A stretch of 64,000 bases of DNA from Cupriavidus pauculus (GTDB lineage Bacteria; Pseudomonadota; Gammaproteobacteria; Burkholderiales; Burkholderiaceae), in NCBI RefSeq assembly GCF_022179805.1, contig NZ_BPUO01000001.1:310001-374000 (forward strand), in the 5' to 3' direction. The position numbers were made by a program, and so were the translations under genes. Shown here piece after piece: positions 29,793-41,041 of the stretch. The notes beneath the pieces were generated by a model. That model did not search any database and was not told the DNA's origin. It saw nothing but the letters and a program-made list of their open reading frames with translations. The first letter of the stretch is position 1. Every line of letters begins with the position of its first letter.

Positions 29793-31268
29793 TCAGCGCT
29801 CCAGTACCCAGGTGTCCTTGGTACCGCCGCCCTGCGACGAATTCACCACCAGCGACCCTTCGCGCAAGGCCACGCGCGTCAGGCCGCCCGGCACCATGCG
29901 CACCTCCTTGCCGGACAGCACGAACGGCCGCAGGTCGATATGGCGCGGTGCGATGCCCGATTCCACATAGGTCGGGCACGTCGACAGCGCCAGCGTGGGC
30001 TGCGCGATGTACTGCTCGGGCCTGGCCTTGACCACTTCGCGGAACTGCTCGATCTCCGCCTTGGTGGCCGCGGGGCCCACCAGCATGCCGTAGCCGCCGG
30101 CGCCATGCGTTTCCTTGACCACCAGGTCCGCCATGTTGTCCAGCACGTACTGCAGGTCGTCCGGACGCCGGCACATATACGTGGGCACGTTCGACAGGAT
30201 GGCCTCCTCGCCCAGGTAGAAGCGGATCATGTCGGGCACGTACGGGTAGATCGACTTGTCGTCGGCCACGCCGGTACCGATGGCATTGCTGATCGTCACG
30301 TTGCCGGCGCGGTAGACCGACAGCAGCCCGGCCGCGCCCAGCGTGGAATCGTGCCGGAACACGAGCGGATCGAGAAAGTCGTCGTCCACGCGGCGGTAGA
30401 TCACGTCGATCCGTTGCGGCCCCTGCGTGGTGCGCATGTAGAGATGCTCGTCCTCGACGAACAGGTCGCTGCCTTCCACCAGTTCCACGCCCATCTGCTG
30501 GGCCAGGAACGCGTGCTCGAAGTAAGCCGAGTTGTACATGCCCGGCGTGAGCACTACCACGGTGGGATCGGCGATGTTCTGCGGCGATACGCTGCGCAGC
30601 ATGTCGAGCAGCAGGTCGGGATAGTGCGCCACCGGCGCCACGCGGTTGCGCGCGAACAGCTCGGGAAACAGCCGCATCATCATCTTGCGGTTTTCCAGCA
30701 TGTACGACACACCCGACGGCACGCGCAGGTTGTCTTCCAGCACGTAGAACTCGCCCTGTCCGGCGCGCACCACATCGATGCCCGCCAAATGGGCATAGAT
30801 GTCGCGCGGCACGTCGATGCCGAGCATCTCGGGCCGGTACTGGGCGTTGTTGTAGATCTGGTCGGGCGGAATCACGCCAGCACGGATGATGTCCTGCCCG
30901 TGGTAGATGTCGTGGATGAACCGGTTCAGGGCCGCCACGCGCTGGCGCAGCCCGCGTTCCAGCGTGGCCCATTCACTGGCCGGGAACACGCGCGGAATCA
31001 CGTCGAACGGAATGGTCCGCTCGGTGCCGCTGTTGGACTCGTCCTTGTCGCCGTAGACGGCAAAGGTGATGCCCACGCGCCGGAATATCAGGTCCGCCTC
31101 GGCGCGTTTGTTGTCCATCGTCGCCGCGGACTGCCGGCCCAGCCAGTCCGCAAAGCTCCGGTAATGGGGCCGAACTGCCCCGGGCGGCAACATCTGACCA
31201 GCCTCGATGGCCGTCACCGTGCCGTCCTCTCGCCCTTCCAGCATCTCGTCGAAAAACCGCGCCGCCAT
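29793..31268 (-). CDS. Circularly permuted ATP-grasp protein of the Anbu cluster
   Basis: A 491-residue circularly permuted ATP-grasp (type 2) enzyme. ATP-grasp proteins join a carboxylate to an amine or thiol through an acyl-phosphate. Conserved segments are ERTIPFDVIPRV (about 83), the metal/ATP region VLEDNLRVPSGVSYMLENRK (about 178), the Lys-Glu motif DLVVKETHGAGGYGM (about 380) and the final NSSQGGGTKDTWVL. It is predicted to make a peptide-like metabolite or to tag a protein with amino acids; the substrate is unknown. First gene of the four-gene cluster. Confidence 0.9.
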   Translation of the reverse strand: MAARFFDEMLEGREDGTVTAIEAGQMLPPGAVRPHYRSFADWLGRQSAATMDNKRAEADLIFRRVGITFAVYGDKDESNSGTERTIPFDVIPRVFPASEWATLERGLRQRVAALNRFIHDIYHGQDIIRAGVIPPDQIYNNAQYRPEMLGIDVPRDIYAHLAGIDVVRAGQGEFYVLEDNLRVPSGVSYMLENRKMMMRLFPELFARNRVAPVAHYPDLLLDMLRSVSPQNIADPTVVVLTPGMYNSAYFEHAFLAQQMGVELVEGSDLFVEDEHLYMRTTQGPQRIDVIYRRVDDDFLDPLVFRHDSTLGAAGLLSVYRAGNVTISNAIGTGVADDKSIYPYVPDMIRFYLGEEAILSNVPTYMCRRPDDLQYVLDNMADLVVKETHGAGGYGMLVGPAATKAEIEQFREVVKARPEQYIAQPTLALSTCPTYVESGIAPRHIDLRPFVLSGKEVRMVPGGLTRVALREGSLVVNSSQGGGTKDTWVLER

Positions 31269-31514
31269 GATGGCCGCTCCTTCGTGGATGTGGGCGCCCC
31301 TGCCGCGTACCGTCTCCCGCCTGCCTACTCCCCGGCTTGCTGCCTGACGATACCGCCGGCCACCCGTTTATCGATGCCTCGTCGAGTCGACGCTTCCAGC
31401 ATATCCGCACCGGCAAAACCCGCAAGGGGTTGCATGCCCGAGACATGCGCCGATACGCGAAAACGGTTTAGCAAGATGCTTGCCAGCGGGGTATTCGACC
31501 CCCCCGCTTTCAGG
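31269..31514. promoter_or_regulatory. Upstream region of the Anbu-cluster operon
   Basis: No gene. The stretch should contain the promoter for the minus-strand ATP-grasp/alpha-E/transglutaminase/Anbu group. Two inverted repeats stand out: CGTCGAGTCGACG at 31380-31392 (6-bp arms, single-base centre) and GCATG-N7-CATGC at 31432-31448. Either could be an operator; no regulator is encoded nearby. Confidence 0.4.
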
Positions 31515-31642
31515 CTCCCCTCTCCCACAAGGTGGGAGAGGGGTTGGGGTTGAGGGCCGGAGGTTTTGCTTGCCGATCGTTGGCAATTTGAACCGCTGGG
31601 CCCTCTCCCCCGGCCCCTCTCCCGCCGTGCGGGAGAGGGGAG
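31515..31642. repeat. Composite inverted-repeat element (copy C)
   Basis: About 128 bp with the same plan as copies B and D: hairpin, GGTTGAGGGC, core, GCCCTCTCCC, hairpin. The core is inverted relative to the other two: read on the minus strand it contains AGCGGTTCAAATTGCC and CGGCAAGC. It lies between gntK and the Anbu-cluster promoter region. Confidence 0.85.
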
Positions 31643-31666
31643 AAAACAATCAGCAAGAAACAAAAA

Positions 31667-32179
31667 CTAGGCCTTCCCCGAGCACGACGCCGATTCCGGC
31701 GGGCATTTGGCCAGGATGTCCCCGACCAGCGCCTCGGGCGAGCGGCGGATATCGAGCACCAGCGCGTCCGCCGGTTCTTCCAGCGTTTCGAACTGGCTTT
31801 GCAGCAGTGCCGGGTTGAAGAAGTGGTCCGAGCGGACCGACAGCCGGCCGCCAATCGTCGCGGCGTCGCCCTTCATGAATACGAACGTCACGCCGCCGTC
31901 GGACGGGGTCAGGCGGTCGCGATAGGTCTGGCGCAGCGCCGAGCAGGTGAAAACGTGGGTGCGCCCCTCGGCGCGGGCGGTGTCGATGGCCGCGCGCATG
32001 GCGTCGAGCCACGGCCAGCGGTCATCGTCGGTCAGCGGCACGCCGGCGTGCATCTTGGCCTTGTTGGCCTCGCTATGGAAGCTGTCGGCGTCGTGGAAGC
32101 CGCAGTGCAGCTGCTGCGCCAGCAGCTGGCCAACGGTGGTCTTTCCGCTGCCGGAAACGCCCATCAGGATATAGATCAT
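31667..32179 (-). CDS. gntK: Gluconokinase
   Basis: A 170-residue P-loop kinase that phosphorylates gluconate to 6-phosphogluconate, the substrate of Edd. Walker A is MGVSGSGKTT (about 6-15); DADSFHSEANKAKMHAG and RWPWLDAM are typical of GntK. The ATG at 32179 is preceded by GGAG at a good distance; the open frame extends 29 codons further with no similarity. It lies 140 bases downstream of edd on the same strand, so gluconate entry and the Entner-Doudoroff step are probably co-expressed. Confidence 0.92.
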   Translation of the reverse strand: MIYILMGVSGSGKTTVGQLLAQQLHCGFHDADSFHSEANKAKMHAGVPLTDDDRWPWLDAMRAAIDTARAEGRTHVFTCSALRQTYRDRLTPSDGGVTFVFMKGDAATIGGRLSVRSDHFFNPALLQSQFETLEEPADALVLDIRRSPEALVGDILAKCPPESASCSGKA

Positions 32180-32319
32180 GTCTGCTCCATCGAACATGGT
32201 ATCGGGTGGTGTTGTCACCCTTGTCGGTAGCCGCCGGCCTTGCGCGGCGCGGCGGTGCCCCGGCACCGGGATGCCGGGGAATACGAAGTAATCGGAGAAA
32301 ACCGGAGTCCTGACGCCGC

Positions 32320-34212
32320 CTATTGTGCGACGGCGGCAGGCGTTTGGACAGCCGCATCGGCCTCGGACAGGTCCAGTGCGCTGCCGCCCTCCTCGGCAAT
32401 GCGGGCGTGGCGCCGGAACAGGCCGAACAGGCCGCGGCCCATGCTGAAGTTCGCGAAGTCGTCCACCGGTGCGGGCACCGGCGTACGCGCGGCAAATGCG
32501 GACTGGGTTGCGGCATCGCCCACCAGTTCCAGCGTGCCGGCGTCGGCATCGACGCGAATGATGTCGCCGTCACATACCCGGGCCAGCGGACCGCCTGCCA
32601 GCGCCTCGGGGCCCACATGGATCACGGCCGGCACCTTGCCCGATGCGCCGGACATGCGGCCGTCGGTCACCAGCGCCACCTTGTGGCCGGCATCCTGCAG
32701 CGCGCCCAGCGCCGGGGTCAGCCGGTGCAGTTCGGGCATGCCGTTGGCATTGGGGCCCTGGAAACGCACCACGGCCACCACGTCGCGATTGAGTTCATCG
32801 GCCTCGAAGGCGGCCTGCAGGGCCTCCTGCGAATCGAAAACACGCGCCGGCGCCTCCACCACACGGTGTTCGGCGGCCACCGCCGAGATCTTGATCACGC
32901 CACGGCCCAGGTTGCCCGACATCAGGCGCAGGCCGCCTTCGGCCGAAAACGGCGCCGAAGCCGGCGCCAGCACCGCTGCGTCGCCACTGGTGGTCGGGCC
33001 GTCGCGCCAGCGCAGCGCGCCGTCCGTCATGACCGGTTCCTCGGTGTAGCGTGCCAGGCCACGACCCACCACGGTATTGACGTCCTCGTGCAGCAGGCCC
33101 GCTTCCAGCAGTTGCCCGATCACATATGCCACGCCGCCGGCCGCGTGGAAGTGGTTCACGTCGGCCGAGCCATTCGGATAGACGCGCGCCAGCAGCGGCG
33201 TCACGGCCGACAGGCGGTCAAAGTCGTTCCAGTCGATGATGATCCCCGCCGCGCGCGCCATGGCCACCAAGTGGATCGTGTGATTCGTCGAGCCGCCCGT
33301 GGCCAGCAGGCCCACCATGGCGTTGACGATGGCGCGCTCGTCGACGATCTGCGCCAGCGGCGTGTACTCGCGCCCGCGTGCAATCAGCGCCAGCGCGCGC
33401 TGGGCCGCGGCGGTGGTCAACGCATCGCGCAGGCCACTGTCCGGATGCACGAACGCCGCGCCCGGCATATGCAGGCCCATGATTTCCATCAGGAACTGGT
33501 TGCTGTTGGCGGTGCCGTAGAACGTGCAGGTGCCGGCGCCGTGATAAGCCTCGCACTCGGCTTCGAGCAGCGCATCGCGCCCCACCTGCCCGGTGGCGTA
33601 GAGCTGGCGCACACGCGCCTTTTCCTTGTTCGACAGGCCAGTCGCCATCGGGCCGGCCGGCACGAATACCACCGGCAGGTGCCCGAACTGCAGCGCGCCC
33701 ATCAGCAGGCCCGGCACGATCTTGTCGCAGACGCCCAGCATCAGCGCCGCGTCGAACGTGTTGTGCGACAGCGCGACGGCCGTGCCCATGGCAATGGCAT
33801 CGCGCGAAAACAGCGACAGCTCCATGCCCGCGTTGCCCTGCGTGATGCCGTCGCACATCGCCGGCACGCCGCCCGCCACCTGGGCCACCGCGCCCACGGC
33901 GCGCGCGGCCTCGCGAATCACGGCCGGATAGCGCTCGTACGGTTGGTGCGCCGACAGCATGTCGTTGTAGGCCGTCACGATACCCAGGTTCGGCGCATGC
34001 TCCACGCGCAGCTTGAGCTTGTCGTCGGCCGGCAGCGCGGCGTAGCCGTGGGCCAGGTTGGCGCAGGACATGCCGCGCAGCGGCCCCAGTTCCTGCTGCG
34101 CACGCTCGCATCGCGCCAGATAGGCGGCGCGGCTGGTGCGGCTGCGTTCAACGATGCGCTGCGTGACGGCCGAAATGTCGGCCCGAACATTGCCCTTTGC
34201 GGCTTGGGTCAT
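32320..34212 (-). CDS. edd: Phosphogluconate dehydratase (Entner-Doudoroff)
   Basis: Edd converts 6-phosphogluconate to 2-keto-3-deoxy-6-phosphogluconate (KDPG). The 630-residue protein belongs to the IlvD/Edd family of Fe-S dehydratases; cluster cysteines are seen in [14 protein letters not shown] (about 165) and [11 protein letters not shown] (about 200). Full length. It diverges from hexR, and its promoter region carries a perfect TGTAGA-N3-TCTACA operator. The aldolase gene eda is not in this window. Confidence 0.95.
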   Translation of the reverse strand: MTQAAKGNVRADISAVTQRIVERSRTSRAAYLARCERAQQELGPLRGMSCANLAHGYAALPADDKLKLRVEHAPNLGIVTAYNDMLSAHQPYERYPAVIREAARAVGAVAQVAGGVPAMCDGITQGNAGMELSLFSRDAIAMGTAVALSHNTFDAALMLGVCDKIVPGLLMGALQFGHLPVVFVPAGPMATGLSNKEKARVRQLYATGQVGRDALLEAECEAYHGAGTCTFYGTANSNQFLMEIMGLHMPGAAFVHPDSGLRDALTTAAAQRALALIARGREYTPLAQIVDERAIVNAMVGLLATGGSTNHTIHLVAMARAAGIIIDWNDFDRLSAVTPLLARVYPNGSADVNHFHAAGGVAYVIGQLLEAGLLHEDVNTVVGRGLARYTEEPVMTDGALRWRDGPTTSGDAAVLAPASAPFSAEGGLRLMSGNLGRGVIKISAVAAEHRVVEAPARVFDSQEALQAAFEADELNRDVVAVVRFQGPNANGMPELHRLTPALGALQDAGHKVALVTDGRMSGASGKVPAVIHVGPEALAGGPLARVCDGDIIRVDADAGTLELVGDAATQSAFAARTPVPAPVDDFANFSMGRGLFGLFRRHARIAEEGGSALDLSEADAAVQTPAAVAQ

Positions 34213-34268
34213 GGCGGATTGGGTCCTCGTGGGGCGATCCGGACCGGCGCGAGGCAGGTGCCAGAATC

Positions 34269-34283
34269 TGTAGATTTTCTACA
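34269..34283. promoter_or_regulatory. HexR operator candidate, edd side
   Basis: TGTAGATTTTCTACA: perfect 6-bp arms around TTT, 57 bases upstream of the edd start. The same arms recur at 34410-34424. HexR of gammaproteobacteria uses similar short TGTA/TACA palindromes and is released by KDPG. Confidence 0.75.
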
Positions 34284-34409
34284 TTATAGCCACGGGCCAT
34301 GCAGCGCCGGAAGTCTCAACTGGCAGCGTATATGGCTTAATCCGCGAAAATCGGGGTAAATCCTAGGGTGCAAACCTTATTCCGGGACTGCGAAATCGGG
34401 ATGCGAGTG

Positions 34410-34424
34410 TGTAGAATCTCTACA
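34410..34424. promoter_or_regulatory. HexR operator candidate, hexR side
   Basis: TGTAGAATCTCTACA: the same TGTAGA/TCTACA arms with ATC at the centre, 66 bases upstream of the hexR start, suggesting autoregulation. Confidence 0.75.
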
Positions 34425-34490
34425 AAATTCAGGACGCCGGCCTTCCACGGCCCACCGCCAGACTCCCACGCTTTCCGCCCGACCCTCACC

Positions 34491-35531
34491 ATGCGCGACA
34501 GAATTCTTGCCGTCTACGACACGCTACGCCCGTCCGAACGCCGGCTGGCAGACTATGTGGCCCGCCATGGCGCCAGCGTCATCCGGCTGACCATGCCGGA
34601 ACTGGCGGAGCGCGCCGGGGTATCGCAGCCGACGATCGCCCGCTTCTGCGCGGCGCTCGGCTACGACGGCTTCAAGGAGTTCAAGCTCCAGTTCGCCCAG
34701 AACGTGGGCGGCGGCACTCCGTTCGTGCACCAGGACGTCGAGGCGAACGACCGCCCCGCCGACATCGCCGGCAAGGTATTCGACCGCACCATCGCCACGC
34801 TGATGACGGTGCGCAACGCGTTGTCCGCCGATCAGATCGAGCACGCGATCCGCCTGCTGGCCGGCGCGCGCCGCATCGAGTTCTACGGCTGCGGCAACTC
34901 CGGCATCGTCGCGCTCGATATCCAGCACAAGTTCTTCCGCCTGGGCATTCCCACCACCGCGTACTCCGACTCGCACGTCTTCAGCATGTCCGCCGCGCTG
35001 CTGCGCCCTGGCGACGTGGCCGTGCTGGTGTCGAACAGCGGCCGCACCTGGGACATGCTGTCCGCCGCCACGCTGGCACGCGGCAGCGGCGCCAGCGTGC
35101 TGGCACTGACCCACAGCGGATCGCCGCTGGCCAAGCTGGCCAACGTCTGCGTGTTTTCCGACGTCGAGGAAGACAGCGAGGTCTACACGCCGATGACGTC
35201 CCGCATCTGCCACCTCGTGCTGGGCGATGTGCTGGCCGCTGGCGTGGCCCTTGAGCGTGCGGAGTCGGTCGCCGCCGGCCTGCAGCGCGCCAAGGCTCAT
35301 CTGCGCGAGCGCCGCATTGCCGGCGCGGACCGGGCGCCGCTGCCCGGGGCCGACAAGGTCGGCGACGAGGACGGCGCCAGCGATACCGGCAAAGCTGTCG
35401 ACACGGCGACGCCAGGTGTGCGGACGCAGGCGCAGGCTGCCAGCAAGGCGCGCACCGGCACCAGGTCCAAAACACCAGCCAAGGCGGCCAAGCAGGCAAA
35501 GCCGGCAAAAACACCCGCCCGCGCGAGCTGA
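34491..35531 (+). CDS. hexR: HexR, RpiR-family regulator of glucose metabolism, with basic tail
   Basis: A 346-residue regulator. The N-terminal RpiR helix-turn-helix (PELAERAGVSQPTIARFCAALG, about 36-57) binds DNA; the SIS domain (about 120-260; EFYGCGNSGIVALD, LVSNSGRTWDM) binds a sugar phosphate, KDPG in Pseudomonas HexR. The normal protein would end near residue 285. About 60 extra residues follow, the last 40 being rich in Lys, Ala, Pro and Thr (SKTPAKAAKQAKPAKTPA), much like a histone H1 tail. I use ATG 34491, giving the family start MRDRILAVYDTL; no strong ribosome binding site. It converges with comEC, 15 bases apart. Confidence 0.9.
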   Translation: MRDRILAVYDTLRPSERRLADYVARHGASVIRLTMPELAERAGVSQPTIARFCAALGYDGFKEFKLQFAQNVGGGTPFVHQDVEANDRPADIAGKVFDRTIATLMTVRNALSADQIEHAIRLLAGARRIEFYGCGNSGIVALDIQHKFFRLGIPTTAYSDSHVFSMSAALLRPGDVAVLVSNSGRTWDMLSAATLARGSGASVLALTHSGSPLAKLANVCVFSDVEEDSEVYTPMTSRICHLVLGDVLAAGVALERAESVAAGLQRAKAHLRERRIAGADRAPLPGADKVGDEDGASDTGKAVDTATPGVRTQAQAASKARTGTRSKTPAKAAKQAKPAKTPARAS

Positions 35532-35546
35532 TTCGCTCCGCTTGAC

Positions 35547-38012
35547 TCAGATCGGCGCTGGCGGCGCATCGCGCCAATATCGGCGATTCCGCTGCCGGAA
35601 CGGCGTCACCGCCAGCGCATCGCCAGCCGTTTCCACCGCGACCGCTCCGGTTTCATCGGTCCGGTAGCGATCCACATCGGCCCGCTCGTAACGCCGCCAG
35701 ACATCCGCACGCGGATGCCTGTAGCGGTTGGCGAAGCCCAGCTGGAAGATCGCCAGCTCTGGCCGCACCGCCCGCAGGAAAGTCACATGCGACGACGTGC
35801 CGCTGCCATGGTGCGGCACCAGCAGGACGTCGGCGCGCAACTGGTCCGCCGGCACTCTGCCGATCAACACCATTTCCTCACGCACCCCGATATCGCCAGT
35901 CAGCAGCACGCTACGCTGCGCGGTGGCCACGCGCAGCACGCAGCTTCGCGCATTGCTCGACAGGTGCCCGGCCTGCAAGTCCTCTTCAGACGGATGCAGG
36001 ACGTCGAACCGAACTCCATCCCATTCCCAGCCATCGCCCGCCACGCAGGCATCCCAGCGCTGCCCCGCCAGCAAGCGATGTTCGCCCGACGCCGCTGTCA
36101 GGCGCGCGGCGACGGGGACAGCATGCATGACGTCGCGCACGCCCCCGGCGTGATCGGCGTCTTCATGACTGACCATCAGCATGTCCAGCCCACGCACGCC
36201 CACCGCGCGCAGAAATGGCACGATGACCTGCCCGCCGGCGCTGGTCCCCGAGATGTATGCCGGCCCCGCGTCGTAGAGCAACGCATGGCGGCGCGTCTCC
36301 ACCAGCACCGCCGTGCCCTTCCCCACGTCCAGCGCCGTCATGCGGATCTCGCCATCGGCAACGGGCGCACGGCCCGCCATCAGCATCGGCACCATGAGCG
36401 CGACGCCCGCCCAGCGGGGCACCCGCCGCGCGGACCGCAGCCACGCTGGCCGGCGCGGCACCAGCAACAGCCATACACCGGCGATGGCCAGCACCGTCCG
36501 CCACCAGCCCGGGTGCGCGGCTTCCCAGACGGCCCAGCGGGGCGCGGCAAGCCATGTGAGACCGCCCGCCAGCCACGACAGCACTGCGTGGGCCAGTTCC
36601 AGCACCGGCGCGGCGAGCGCCACCGGTAGCGCGGCGCCGGCCAACGCCAGCGGTGTCACCAACAGGCTCACGACCGGGATCGCCACGGCATTGGCCACGC
36701 ACGACACCACCGATACCTGCCCGAACAGCAACAAGGTCAGCGGTACGAGCCCGATGGTCACCGCCCACTGCGCCCGCGCCGCGTCGCAGAGTCCGTCGCG
36801 TAGCCTGGCGAGCCAGCCCGGCGTCGCTGGCCGCACGCCGGGCTGGGTATCGATCGAATCGTCCTGCGCATGGAGAAAGATCACCGCCACCGCGCCGAAC
36901 GACAACCAGAACCCCGGCTGCAGTACGGCCCACGGGTCGATGGCCACCGCCACGCCAGCGGCCCATGCCAGCATCACCGACACGGGCGGCGCCCGTGCGC
37001 TCCACAACGCCATGGCCGCCACCACCAGCATCGTCACCGTGCGTAGCGCCGGAATCTGCATGCCGGCAATCAGCCCATAGCCAAGCGCCGCCAGCACTGT
37101 CACCACCAGCCCCGCCTGCTGCGCGGGCCACCACAGCGGCAACGGCCGCCGCAACACCCGCGCCAGCCCGAATGAATGCCGCCACAGCACACGCATCAAG
37201 GCGCCGGCGGCGCCCGCGATCATCGTGATATGCAGACCCGAGATGCTGACCAGATGTGAAATGCCGGTACGCCGGAATATCTCCCAATCCGCCTGGGCGA
37301 TGCCCCGCTGGTCGCCGATTACCAGCGCGATCAGCACTGGCCCGTAGCGGGCGTCGGCGGGCAACGCGGCGCGCAGATGGTCGCGTATCGCCGCCCGCCA
37401 CATCGCCACGCGCACCGACCATGGCAACGGGCCGGCATCATCGAGCCGCGTGCCGACTCGTACATGGCCGGTGGCATGCACGCCTTCGGCCAGCAGCCAG
37501 TACGCGTAGTCGAATCCATGCGGATTCGCCAGACCGCGCGGCCGCCGCAGGCGTACGGTCAACCGATAGCGCTGACCGGGCTGCAAGGCATTTGACGCCG
37601 GGTCGCGCCAGGTCAGGAGCAGTGTTTCGGATGAGGAAAGCGCGGCGGCATCGCCATGCCAGCGTTCGATGCGGAACAGGAAACGGCTGCCTTGCGGACC
37701 TTGGTCGGGCAACCCGGCCACGATGCCATCGACAACGAGATCGCGGCCCGCCATCTCCGGTGGTAGCCAGCGCTCAAGGCGGGTATCGGCACGCCATGCC
37801 GACCAGCCAAAGCCGACCAGCGCGGCCAGCGCAATCGCGGCACCCAGCGCGGCCGGTGCACCGACCCTGGCCCTTTGCCATCGGCCCAGCAGCGCGGCCG
37901 CGCAGGCCAGCGCCACGCCGCAGGCGCCGAGCCACTGCGCGCGGTCCGGCAACGCCGCCTGTTGCTGCAGCAGCCAGCCACCCGCCACGAACGCCAGCAG
38001 AACCAGGCGCAT
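35547..38012 (-). CDS. comEC: ComEC/Rec2 DNA uptake channel
   Basis: An 821-residue inner membrane protein that passes single-stranded DNA into the cytoplasm during natural transformation. It shows an N-terminal DUF4131 region, a central competence domain with many membrane segments (around ISGLHITMIAGAAGALM, about 252) and a C-terminal metallo-beta-lactamase-like domain with LMVSHEDADHAGG (about 615) and VLLVPHHGSGTSS. The ATG is preceded by GGAGGTGGG. Last gene of the minus-strand lolC-lolD-tatD-comEC group. Confidence 0.93.
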   Translation of the reverse strand: MRLVLLAFVAGGWLLQQQAALPDRAQWLGACGVALACAAALLGRWQRARVGAPAALGAAIALAALVGFGWSAWRADTRLERWLPPEMAGRDLVVDGIVAGLPDQGPQGSRFLFRIERWHGDAAALSSSETLLLTWRDPASNALQPGQRYRLTVRLRRPRGLANPHGFDYAYWLLAEGVHATGHVRVGTRLDDAGPLPWSVRVAMWRAAIRDHLRAALPADARYGPVLIALVIGDQRGIAQADWEIFRRTGISHLVSISGLHITMIAGAAGALMRVLWRHSFGLARVLRRPLPLWWPAQQAGLVVTVLAALGYGLIAGMQIPALRTVTMLVVAAMALWSARAPPVSVMLAWAAGVAVAIDPWAVLQPGFWLSFGAVAVIFLHAQDDSIDTQPGVRPATPGWLARLRDGLCDAARAQWAVTIGLVPLTLLLFGQVSVVSCVANAVAIPVVSLLVTPLALAGAALPVALAAPVLELAHAVLSWLAGGLTWLAAPRWAVWEAAHPGWWRTVLAIAGVWLLLVPRRPAWLRSARRVPRWAGVALMVPMLMAGRAPVADGEIRMTALDVGKGTAVLVETRRHALLYDAGPAYISGTSAGGQVIVPFLRAVGVRGLDMLMVSHEDADHAGGVRDVMHAVPVAARLTAASGEHRLLAGQRWDACVAGDGWEWDGVRFDVLHPSEEDLQAGHLSSNARSCVLRVATAQRSVLLTGDIGVREEMVLIGRVPADQLRADVLLVPHHGSGTSSHVTFLRAVRPELAIFQLGFANRYRHPRADVWRRYERADVDRYRTDETGAVAVETAGDALAVTPFRQRNRRYWRDAPPAPI

Positions 38013-38113
38013 CCCACCTCCGGAGCCATGTCACGACATTGCACGAAGGGGGTGTTGTACCGCGTGAAAGAAGGGAAAAACGTGTCCGAACGTTGCGTCG
38101 GTGTGTCAATACG

Positions 38114-38941
38114 TTAAATCGGCGCCATGACGTCCGCGAACGCGGCCAGCCGGGGCAGCGCGGCTACCGAATTGCGCCACATGACCCTGGCCAGTTCGGG
38201 CTCCGGCACACCTCGTAGTTCGGCCATGACGCGCGCCACGCCGGCCACCTCGCCCGGCGTGTTGCGCGCCTTGTGCTGCTCGCCGAACTGGTCGTCGGAC
38301 AGCCAGGCAGGCGCGATGTCGGGCGCGTCGGTTTCCAGGACGATGGCCTCGATAGGCAGCTCGCTGGCCAGGCGCCGGATCTGCTTGGCGCGCGAGAACG
38401 TGACATTGCCGCCAAACCCGAGCTTCATGCCGTGCTCGACATATCGCCGGGCCTGCTCGTGGCTGCCGTTGAACGCGTGCGCGATGCCCTGCTTCACGCC
38501 CACGCGGCGCAGTTGCGCATAGACCTGGTCCTGCGACTTGCGCACGTGCAGCAGCACAGGCAAGTCGAATTCGCGTGCGATCTTGAGTTGCTCGGTGTAC
38601 AGCCAGGTCTGGTGCTGGGCGTCCAGGCCCGGCACGAAGAAATCGAGCCCGATCTCGCCGATGGCAACCAGGCGCGGATCGTCGATAGACGCAGCCACCT
38701 CGCGCCGCAAGGCGTCCAGATCGGCTTGCCCCGCGCCTGGCGTGCACAGCGGGTGGATGCCCAGCGCGTAGACGCAGCGCGACCCTTCGCCGGCCAGCGC
38801 GCGCACGGCGTCGAAATTCGACACCGCCACGGCCGGCAGCACGATGCCGGAGACGTTGGCCGCCGCAGCGGCTGCGATCACGCCCGCGCGGTCGGCATCG
38901 AATTCGCTGGCGTCAAGATGACAGTGGGTATCGATCCACAT
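38114..38941 (-). CDS. tatD: TatD-family metal-dependent deoxyribonuclease
   Basis: A 275-residue TIM-barrel metal hydrolase of the TatD/YcfH group. Metal ligands appear in DTHCHLDASEFD (about 4-15), GEIGLDFF (about 96), the His of LPVLLHVRK (about 130) and LETDAPDIAP (about 208). TatD proteins have 3'-5' DNase activity. It begins 15 bases after lolD ends, so the two are coupled. Confidence 0.92.
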   Translation of the reverse strand: MWIDTHCHLDASEFDADRAGVIAAAAAANVSGIVLPAVAVSNFDAVRALAGEGSRCVYALGIHPLCTPGAGQADLDALRREVAASIDDPRLVAIGEIGLDFFVPGLDAQHQTWLYTEQLKIAREFDLPVLLHVRKSQDQVYAQLRRVGVKQGIAHAFNGSHEQARRYVEHGMKLGFGGNVTFSRAKQIRRLASELPIEAIVLETDAPDIAPAWLSDDQFGEQHKARNTPGEVAGVARVMAELRGVPEPELARVMWRNSVAALPRLAAFADVMAPI

Positions 38942-38956
38942 GGGGGCGCAGGTGGG

Positions 38957-40940
<1,984 letters not shown>

Positions 40941-41041
40941 GAGGAATCCTGTTGTTCTGGAAATGCCGGTACGCCGGTTTTGCCGCCATCGGTGACGGAA
41001 AACTGGCGCCGGCCAGCCGGAAGTTTACAATCTCGGCAACC

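Noticed and set aside
32323-34359. 678-residue open frame opposite edd
   Set aside because: His/Arg/Gln-rich antisense shadow; edd has an intact dehydratase signature.
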